A DNA stretch of 64,000 nt, taken from the NCBI RefSeq assembly GCF_002135315.1, contig NZ_NEGA01000006.1, forward strand, positions 124,001 to 188,000, in the 5' to 3' direction. The stretch is from Acinetobacter sp. ANC 3903 (GTDB taxonomy: Bacteria; Pseudomonadota; Gammaproteobacteria; Pseudomonadales; Moraxellaceae). A program made the translations under genes and the position numbers. Below are positions 60,594-64,000 of the stretch, one piece after another; the first letter of the stretch is position 1, and each line of letters begins with the position of its first letter. The notes under the pieces are model-generated. The model was not told the DNA's origin, searched no databases, and saw only the letters and a program-made list of their open reading frames with translations.

Positions 60594-61493
60594 TTAATGC
60601 TTACTGAGCTGTTCCACCAAATAGTCGATAAAGACCCGAACAGCGGGTAATAAGCCACGGCGTGAAGGATAAACTGCATGGAAAATACCGTGTGGTGCTT
60701 TCCAGTCCGGCAGTACACGCACCAATTCACCACTTTGAACATAATCTTGAACAATGGTGTCGGGCAACAAGGCAATACCGCAATTTTGTCGTGCCAGTTG
60801 TGCCAGCATCATCAAGTCAGAACCCATTACCATAGGGTTGACCTTAATTTTTTTCTGCTGGTTTTTATCATCATGTACAACGATATACTGGTCTAAATGT
60901 TCATCCGACATACTCAGGATGTGATGCTGGCTTAAATCTTCCGGCTGTTTTAAGTCACCAAATTCATTCAGGTAGGCTTGACTGGCAAATAAATGCTGTT
61001 CGATATTTTCAAATTGGCGTAAAACCAGGTTCGGGTCATCATCCAGATTGGAACGTACCCGTAATGCCACATCTATCCCTTCATTGATAATGTCGACACG
61101 GCGATTGCTGACAATCAGCTGTACCTTAATTTCGGGATAGGTTTTCAGAAATTTTGGCAGAATCTTGGCAATTTCATTTTGCGCTATGGAAACCGGCAGA
61201 CTGACTTTAATTACCCCACGCGGCTGAATACTTAAATGATCCACCAGATCATGAGCAGCTTGTGCAGCATTCATCATCACTTGCGCATGGCGATAAACAT
61301 TCATGCCAATTTCAGTCACGGCAAAATGGCGGGAACTGCGCTGGATTAAGCGAACCCCTAAATGTTCTTCAAGATTGTAAACGCGACGGCTTAATTTTGA
61401 TTTTGGAATATCCGTGGCACGTTCTGCTGCACTAAACCCGCCATGTTCAACCACCAATGCAAAGCAATAAAAATCATCAAGATCAGACAGCAT
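60594..61493 (-). CDS. LysR-type transcriptional regulator
   Basis: 299 residues. N-terminal HTH (VVEHGGFSAAERATDIPKSK, then LSRRVYNLEEHLGVRLIQRS), then the effector-binding domain (VIKVSLPVSIAQNEIAKILP and the later IALLPDTIVQDYVQSGELV). The KSKLSRR form is like the CrgA/AaeR group. The genes it controls are not evident; map and the second LysR lie on either side. Confidence 0.93.
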   Translation of the reverse strand: MLSDLDDFYCFALVVEHGGFSAAERATDIPKSKLSRRVYNLEEHLGVRLIQRSSRHFAVTEIGMNVYRHAQVMMNAAQAAHDLVDHLSIQPRGVIKVSLPVSIAQNEIAKILPKFLKTYPEIKVQLIVSNRRVDIINEGIDVALRVRSNLDDDPNLVLRQFENIEQHLFASQAYLNEFGDLKQPEDLSQHHILSMSDEHLDQYIVVHDDKNQQKKIKVNPMVMGSDLMMLAQLARQNCGIALLPDTIVQDYVQSGELVRVLPDWKAPHGIFHAVYPSRRGLLPAVRVFIDYLVEQLSKH

Positions 61494-61830
61494 TTAAGAA
61501 TTCCATTTATGCAACAATATCTAAGATTAAAGATGTATCGTTGCAATTTGTCAATTTCAAATTTGCTCAATCTTCAGGATTTATATTTTTATTCTGCACC
61601 GTGATCAGCTGTTATCCGCTTTGCTTTATTGAAAATCATAAATATCTGAAAAATAAAATCATCTTCTTCTATCTGACTATCAAAAGAGCAAGCGAAAGAG
61701 CAAGGCTAAAGTGGAATAGCCAGTGACAGTGCTTTTCTTTATGGTTTATTTCAGTGCTTTGAATTGGCTACGGTGAATTGCCTTGCTGTTTTTGGGCTGG
61801 ATGTATAGAGATCAATAAAGGAAAAATGTC
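61494..61830. other. Intergenic region between divergent LysR genes
   Basis: About 340 bases. One frame spans much of it without start signal or sensible composition and is not called. The region must hold both LysR promoters. Confidence 0.4.
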
Positions 61831-62745
61831 ATGGAATTAAGACATTTACGCTATTTTGTTGCGGTAGTAGAAGAACAGAGTTTTACCAAAGCGGCAGAAA
61901 AATTATTTATTGCTCAGCCTCCATTAAGCCGTCAAATTCAAAATCTTGAAACAGAACTCGGCGCTCAGCTGTTTGAACGCGGCAGCCGACCATTGCAACC
62001 GACTGTAATCGGGCGTTTTTTTTATCAGCAGGCGCTCAAGTTGTTAGCCAATGCTGAGCAGCTTAAATCCATGACCATGCGTGAAGGCATGATTGAAAGA
62101 ACGCTGACCATTGCCTTTGGTGGTTCCTTATTGTTTGGACTGTTGCCTCGAGTGGTGTATTTATTTCGTCAGCAGCACCCACATTTGAAAATCAAAATGG
62201 TCAAGATGAATGCCATGCAGCAAATCGATGCGCTGAAAGAAGGGCGTATTGATGCTTGCTTTGGCCGCGTACGTATATCAGACCCGGATATAAAACGGAT
62301 TTTACTGCGTGAAGAACCTTTAATGGTTGCGGTGCATTCAAGTCATGCTATTGCACAGCATAAAGAAGGGCTGAGACTTGCAGATATTGTCGATGAAACT
62401 TTAATTCTATATCCCAATTTGCCCAAACCCAGTTTTTCGACCCAAATGAAAGGCCTGTTTTCTGAATATGGACTGAATCCCCAAAATTTAACTGTGGTGG
62501 AAGATATCCAGTTGGCCTTGGGTATGGTGGCTGCTGGTGAAGGTCTCTGTATTGTCCCGGAGAGTGCTACAACCATGCAATTTAAACACTTAGATTATGT
62601 GCCGATCATTGATGATGCAGCGGTCAGTCCGGTATTTTTAATTCTGCGTAACAATGATGAAAGTGACTATATCCGTGCATTAATCGATAGTGTTTATCAG
62701 GTCTATGATCTGGAAGCCATTAAATATGACCGCATCATTTTTTAA
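61831..62745 (+). CDS. LysR regulator of the CatM/BenM type
   Basis: 304 residues. MELRHLRYFVAVVEEQSFTK, IAQPPLSRQIQNLETELGAQ and LFERGSRPLQPT are the N-terminal pattern shared by CatM and BenM of Acinetobacter. The effector domain includes LTIAFGGSLLFGLLPRVVYL and ALGMVAAGEGLCIVPESAT. True CatM/BenM lie beside cat/ben genes, which are absent here, so this is a paralogue with unknown inducer. AAAGGAAAA precedes the ATG. Confidence 0.9.
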   Translation: MELRHLRYFVAVVEEQSFTKAAEKLFIAQPPLSRQIQNLETELGAQLFERGSRPLQPTVIGRFFYQQALKLLANAEQLKSMTMREGMIERTLTIAFGGSLLFGLLPRVVYLFRQQHPHLKIKMVKMNAMQQIDALKEGRIDACFGRVRISDPDIKRILLREEPLMVAVHSSHAIAQHKEGLRLADIVDETLILYPNLPKPSFSTQMKGLFSEYGLNPQNLTVVEDIQLALGMVAAGEGLCIVPESATTMQFKHLDYVPIIDDAAVSPVFLILRNNDESDYIRALIDSVYQVYDLEAIKYDRIIF

Positions 62746-62759
62746 TGCTGCTTCAATAC

Positions 62760-63668
62760 TTATCGGGTCCGTTTAAGAAACTTGGTAATTTCACGACCGA
62801 ATTTAACCGGTTCACTCAGCAATGGCGTGTGCCCGGATTTTTCAAAATGAACCTGTTTGGCATGTGGAATACTTTGCGCAATCAGGGTTTGGCCTTCTAC
62901 AGGATAAAGCTTGGATTGAGTGCCACTGAGGAAAGTTACCGGGCATTGCAGTTTTTGAATCGCCTCACGGTAATCTTCCTGATGATACAGATAATTGTTG
63001 ATATACCAGGCCGTATAGTCGAGCCGCTTAGAGGGTAGTAATAAACTTTGTAATCGCGGCTGATTTAATACCCATTCAAAGGCCTTTAAACTGTATTTAT
63101 TGCTATTTTGCAGGCCCATAAACTGTAGCCAGAGTTTGGCAATTTGCCGGCGGGCTTTACTATCCAGATCTTTTAAATATTTGATGTTTTGGTATTGAGA
63201 TAGCAACTGCGATAGCTCAGTCAGAATAGAAATAAAGACCGGATGATGCTCGCCAAACAGTCCATAAGCCCAGCTGTCATCCACCGGAATTTTAGGGGTC
63301 TGGTCAATATGCAAATAGGCTGTGATATGTTCGGCAAAGTTGCCATATTGCATGCCATGCATCGCCGTGGTTGCACCCATGGAATAGGCAATCACAATCA
63401 CTTTGTCCAGTTGCAACTGGGCCATAACGGATTGTACATCTTGCCAGTGACTGGAAATGGCATCCATATCTGGAATACGGCAATTACTGGATGCTCCAAA
63501 ACCACGCCATTCTGGAATAATGAATTTATGATTTTTGGCATGGGGATATAAAAAAGGTAACCATTGCCAACTCTGCATGCCTAAACCTGACAGGACCAAT
63601 ACAGGCTGTCCTTGTCCAAATTCACGAACAAACAATTGTTCATTATCAGGCATGCGGTAGTGTGGCAT
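62760..63668 (-). CDS. Alpha/beta hydrolase
   Basis: 302 residues. Nucleophile in IAYSMGATTAM near 98, oxyanion LSGLGMQSW near 27, WRGFGAS strand, and His in EKSGHTPLLSEP near the end. Serine hydrolase of the lipase/haloperoxidase kind; substrate unknown. Ends 14 bases from the converging LysR gene; follows the PadR-like gene by 15 bases, so the two are likely co-transcribed. Confidence 0.85.
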   Translation of the reverse strand: MPHYRMPDNEQLFVREFGQGQPVLVLSGLGMQSWQWLPFLYPHAKNHKFIIPEWRGFGASSNCRIPDMDAISSHWQDVQSVMAQLQLDKVIVIAYSMGATTAMHGMQYGNFAEHITAYLHIDQTPKIPVDDSWAYGLFGEHHPVFISILTELSQLLSQYQNIKYLKDLDSKARRQIAKLWLQFMGLQNSNKYSLKAFEWVLNQPRLQSLLLPSKRLDYTAWYINNYLYHQEDYREAIQKLQCPVTFLSGTQSKLYPVEGQTLIAQSIPHAKQVHFEKSGHTPLLSEPVKFGREITKFLKRTR

Positions 63669-63683
63669 ACGCTTATCCTTTAT

Positions 63684-64000
63684 TTAGGTCTTATCTTCAA
63701 AGGCTTTTAATTGCGGAATAACAGTTTCGAGCCACTTGATCCAGCCCATTTCCAGATCAATGCCGAGTTGCAGAATCATTTTATGAATAAATTGGGTACG
63801 GTCTTGATCAGGCCCATCGGCAAAGTCTTTGGCAAAAATCGTTTGGTAAATTTTTAAATTTTCTTGGTGTAACAGCAAATGCCGTTCTAATTCAGGCAGT
63901 ATGCTATTGCCACCCAATTGTGCTTCAGCACGTAGCCTTACCATTAAATCATCGCGTAATTGAGCCGGGGCACTTTGCTTGAGCATCCAGTCTGCCAGTT
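63684..64000 (-). CDS. PadR-like regulator, C-terminal part (partial)
   Basis: The frame is open to the right edge, so the N-terminus lies outside. The visible 105 residues (LADWMLKQSAPAQLRDDLMV, then LPELERHLLLHQENLKIYQT) resemble the PadR C-terminal dimerisation domain. An internal ATG at 63986 is not the true start. Probably regulates the adjacent hydrolase. Confidence 0.6.
   Translation of the reverse strand, partial: LADWMLKQSAPAQLRDDLMVRLRAEAQLGGNSILPELERHLLLHQENLKIYQTIFAKDFADGPDQDRTQFIHKMILQLGIDLEMGWIKWLETVIPQLKAFEDKT

Noticed and set aside
61457-61726. Rightward frame over the start of the LysR gene and the following intergenic region
   Set aside because: Mostly antisense or promoter DNA, no start signal, unusual composition.

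Overview
The window reads as an Acinetobacter chromosome carrying one apparently complete, integrated temperate siphovirus-type prophage. The assignment rests on low-GC coding style, rho-independent terminators in host style, an AcnB, a BrnQ carrier, a LysR regulator with the N-terminus typical of the Acinetobacter CatM/BenM group, and an N-terminally extended UmuD of the kind known from Acinetobacter. Species cannot be fixed from sequence reading alone.

Left host flank (1-6482): the tail of an unidentified gene, two small lipoproteins, a cold-shock protein, a small hypothetical gene, aconitase B (acnB), an AT-rich gene that looks like a uracil-DNA-glycosylase-fold protein, and a small hypothetical gene.

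Prophage (about 6483-55388, 48.9 kb), bounded by a 29-bp perfect direct repeat (attL/attR). From left to right it holds: tyrosine integrase with paired arm-type boxes; a leftward early operon (excisionase-like protein, two tiny coupled ORFs, a single-strand-annealing-type recombination protein and unknowns) under a promoter carrying a CTACTTTAAGTAG operator; a cargo block (unknown 298-aa protein, lipoprotein, Dam-family methylase, ParB-like protein, small KTSC-like protein) lying downstream of a LexA/CI-type repressor; the divergent repressor/cro control region with three operators of the same family; CII-like activator, HNH protein, an O-like replication protein with internal iterons, a PD-(D/E)XK-like nuclease and a Q-like antiterminator; a second cargo block (transglutaminase-like protein, prophage-borne exonuclease VII xseAB, small genes, an initiator-type tRNA, and an ORF-free region rich in hairpins); then terminase, a Mu-like head module, a siphovirus tail module, and a holin/SAR-endolysin/Rz/Rz1 lysis cassette. 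The right end carries a cassette (C39-like cysteine protease, umuC, umuD) inserted beside a duplicated 3' end of Rz.

Right host flank (55389-64000): alpha/beta hydrolase, two small membrane proteins, branched-chain amino acid carrier brnQ, methionine aminopeptidase map, two LysR regulators, a second alpha/beta hydrolase and the end of a PadR-like regulator.

Points worth most attention: the hairpin-rich noncoding region at 24.1-24.5 kb near the initiator tRNA; perfect terminator hairpins placed inside the beginnings of late genes; the ParB-like/Dam pair in a rex-like position; the shared repressor operators 5 kb apart; and the Rz duplication scar that marks the umuDC cassette as a later insertion. 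All functional names come from reading motifs and family resemblance; no database search was possible.
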